Origin: Bacteroidaceae bacterium
GTDB taxonomy: Bacteria > Bacteroidota > Bacteroidia > Bacteroidales > Bacteroidaceae
Assembly (NCBI GenBank): GCA_017458585.1
Contig: JAFTAJ010000001.1
Location: 1-36,536, forward strand
DNA: 36,536 bases
Reading direction: 5' to 3'
Shown: one piece after another, positions 34,987 through 36,536 of the stretch
Position numbering within the stretch: position 1 is the first letter of the stretch
Layout of the letters: every line of letters starts with the position of its first letter
Notes under the pieces: model-generated
The model's input: the letters and a program-made list of their open reading frames with translations, nothing else
Databases searched by the model: none
What the model was told of the DNA's origin: nothing
Position numbers and translations under genes: made by a program

Positions 34987-36233
34987 TACAGTCTTACACC
35001 GACGGATGCATTGATGAACCAGTCGTTGAGGTGGCCGTGCATGGCGCGGTGCTTGTAGTTGAAGTTGTTGAACTGTCCGTTGGCATTGACGAAGTAGCGG
35101 CTCCAGTTGTAGGTGACGGACATTCGTGCGGTGAAGTTGAGGGCGAGTCGGTTGTTGCGCGACTGTGTGCCTGTGCTCTCTATCTGATACCTGTCGGGTG
35201 ACAGTTCCGGATATTCTGCATTTTCGTCATCCCACAATGCGATGGCATAGTCAGTGAGGTGCTCGTGGGCAATCTCTTTCACGTTGCTGGTGTATGTGCT
35301 GATCTTGGTGCGGTTGAGGAGTGTGACCATGGGCATGCACATGCCGCTGATGAGCCATCCCTTGGCGGGCACGAAGTTGTAGGCGTATCCACCGCCGACA
35401 CTGACCTGGCACTGACGCAGGCGTCCTATGCCGTCCATCTCATAGATGAGCTCGGCATTGCGGGGGTCGTTATACTTAAAGTCGGCATAGTAAGCCATGA
35501 GTCCGGCGACGGGTGATCCTGCGGAGCGCACCTGGTAGGTCTTCTGGTTGTAGGCGGCGGCATAGGAGAACTTCTTGCTGTTGAAGATGTAGCAGCCGTC
35601 AAATATCAAGGTCTGGATGTTGACGGGTGAGGGGAACGGTTCCTTTTCTGTAACATCCCATGTCTCGGGGTCACCCCAATCGGTGAAGAATTCCTCTGCT
35701 GTTGTTGCGTAGGGATCGGCAACTCCTCTGAATCTTGCGGCACCGGCATAGTGTATTCTTGCATTTTTTGCTTTGAACTTGTGCCAACGCAGGTTGAGGC
35801 TGTACCATCTGCCTGCTGTTCTGAGAGAGAGGTTCTGTCCCTTGTCGCCGCCGATGGGGAAGGAGTAGCTGGCGCTGAGTCCTTTGTAGCCGACCTTGAC
35901 GCCGAGCGAGGTGGACACGCGAGTCATGATGCGCGGGTCGGTGGCCATGTCGCCAACTCCCAGTATGAGGGGCATGGTACCTCCTCCATCGAACAGTTCG
36001 GCTCCGTCGATGGTGGAGTGCATCTGGAGGTCGGTCTGTGCGACGCGGCTCTTGATGCTTATCTGCCAGGGCTGGTCGGGAGTCTTGATGTAGTTGGTGT
36101 CCACGCCGTGCACCATGGTGGCATCGGCGATTTTCTTTACTTGGTTAAGGATGGTTTTCTTTCCACCTTCGTCTTGTGCTATGCCTGCGGATGTGAGGAG
36201 CAGGGCAATGATAAAGAGATTTCTTCTGAGCAT
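34986..36233 (-). CDS. DUF4421-type outer-membrane barrel protein
   Basis: A 415-residue exported protein. The signal peptide LRRNLFIIALLLTSAGIAQ gives ATG 36233 as start; the longer frame upstream has no signal. The segment HGVDTNYIKTPDQPWQISIK and the following GLSASYSFPIG and SLRTAGRWYSLNL match what I know of DUF4421, a Bacteroidetes family of predicted outer-membrane barrels with no assigned role. Alternating aromatic strands continue to the C-terminal INASVGVRL. A -7 element TATCTTTG (36271-36264, minus strand) lies about 30 bases upstream. The stop touches a nonamer repeat array. Confidence 0.8.
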   Translation of the reverse strand: MLRRNLFIIALLLTSAGIAQDEGGKKTILNQVKKIADATMVHGVDTNYIKTPDQPWQISIKSRVAQTDLQMHSTIDGAELFDGGGTMPLILGVGDMATDPRIMTRVSTSLGVKVGYKGLSASYSFPIGGDKGQNLSLRTAGRWYSLNLRWHKFKAKNARIHYAGAARFRGVADPYATTAEEFFTDWGDPETWDVTEKEPFPSPVNIQTLIFDGCYIFNSKKFSYAAAYNQKTYQVRSAGSPVAGLMAYYADFKYNDPRNAELIYEMDGIGRLRQCQVSVGGGYAYNFVPAKGWLISGMCMPMVTLLNRTKISTYTSNVKEIAHEHLTDYAIALWDDENAEYPELSPDRYQIESTGTQSRNNRLALNFTARMSVTYNWSRYFVNANGQFNNFNYKHRAMHGHLNDWFINASVGVRL

Positions 36234-36263
36234 AGGGTTAGTGTTATTTAGAGTTTCTGGCTG

Positions 36264-36271
36264 CAAAGATA
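36264..36271 (-). promoter_or_regulatory. -7 promoter element of the DUF4421 gene
   Basis: TATCTTTG on the minus strand matches TAnnTTTG, about 30 bases before the ATG at 36233. The rest of the 36272-36449 spacer shows the direct repeat TTTTGCTGATTTTG and three CATCTTACAT-like words. Confidence 0.55.
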
Positions 36272-36449
36272 AGCATTTTTTTTCAATTAGTATGTCTTTG
36301 TGTGATAAGTGCATGTGGTTTTGCTGATTTTGGAACAAATTTTGCTGATTTTGAGAAGAAAAAACATCTTACATCTTACATATAACATCTTACATTGTCT
36401 TATACTGAAAAACCTTTACACTTTCTCTTCATAAAAATGTTAATAAATT

Positions 36450-36536
36450 ATGAAAAGAAGTTTTAATTTTTCAATGGAGGAACGATTGCGTATCGTTCGC
36501 GAGTATTGCGAGACAGATGCGAGTGTTGCAGAAATA
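36450..36536 (+). CDS. Probable transposase N-terminus (partial, HTH)
   Basis: From ATG 36450 the frame stays open to the window edge: 29 residues with FSMEERLRIVREYCETDASVAEI. This looks like the first helix and start of the helix-turn-helix of IS3-type OrfA or a similar transposase. The gene is AT-richer than its neighbours, and the AT-rich 36272-36449 stretch may include an IS end. Only a fragment is seen, so the family is uncertain. Confidence 0.5.
   Translation, partial: MKRSFNFSMEERLRIVREYCETDASVAEI

Overview
The window looks like a chromosomal segment of a Bacteroidales bacterium, most likely Prevotellaceae or a close relative. This rests on four things seen here: an F-type ATPase operon that starts with the beta subunit (atpD-atpC-X-atpB-atpE-atpF-atpH-atpA-atpG), a PorQ-type protein of the type IX secretion system next to cmk and ispH, a bifunctional HisB, and promoters of the Bacteroidetes form TAnnTTTG with almost no Shine-Dalgarno sites. 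Base composition is mostly GC-rich, with one clearly AT-rich gene at 682-1971.

Layout. 1-5500: end of an outer-membrane barrel protein, a repeat-rich spacer with a MITE-like insertion, an AAA+ ATPase (DUF4143 type) overlapping a C39-peptidase ABC exporter, a small lipoprotein, and an Hsp20 chaperone behind a sigma-54-like promoter. 5500-11135 (minus strand): a sugar/aminoglycoside-kinase-like protein and the histidine operon hisG-hisD-hisC-hisB. 11421-18652 (plus): the complete ATP synthase operon. 18683-22908 (minus): a truncated YolD-like protein, a Y-family DNA polymerase, TatD, a polyprenyl diphosphate synthase and TonB. 23063-25610 (plus): porQ, cmk, ispH. 25565-31821 (minus): dnaA, an MCE/MlaD protein, a cell-wall amidase, a B3/B4-domain protein, a nitroreductase, a free-standing C-terminal domain of class II ribonucleotide reductase, and a MaoC-like hydratase. 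31965-36536: a lipoprotein, a BspA-like leucine-rich-repeat protein with a dockerin-like tail, a repeat-packed spacer, a DUF4421 protein and the start of a probable transposase gene.

The most unusual signal is not a gene. At least eight places carry a perfect or near-perfect array of four or five copies of a 7-bp unit, usually exactly 4 x 7 = 28 bp. The heptamer differs between sites (ATnGTCA, GAGATTT, ATTGAAC/TTCAATG, AGAGAAT, TTAGGAA, GGAGTGA). Further arrays have 8-, 9- or 10-bp units. They sit at gene junctions, often supplying the stop or start codon, and three genes (the ABC exporter, atpG and the Y-family polymerase) carry them in frame. A second family, GC-rich double hairpins, is found between genes and also inside the exporter's peptidase domain. 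The other strong oddity is the orphan tail domain of an adenosylcobalamin-type ribonucleotide reductase, kept as an intact small gene in an operon-like cluster.

No tRNA, rRNA or CRISPR array was recognised. All family assignments come from reading motifs, not from database searches.
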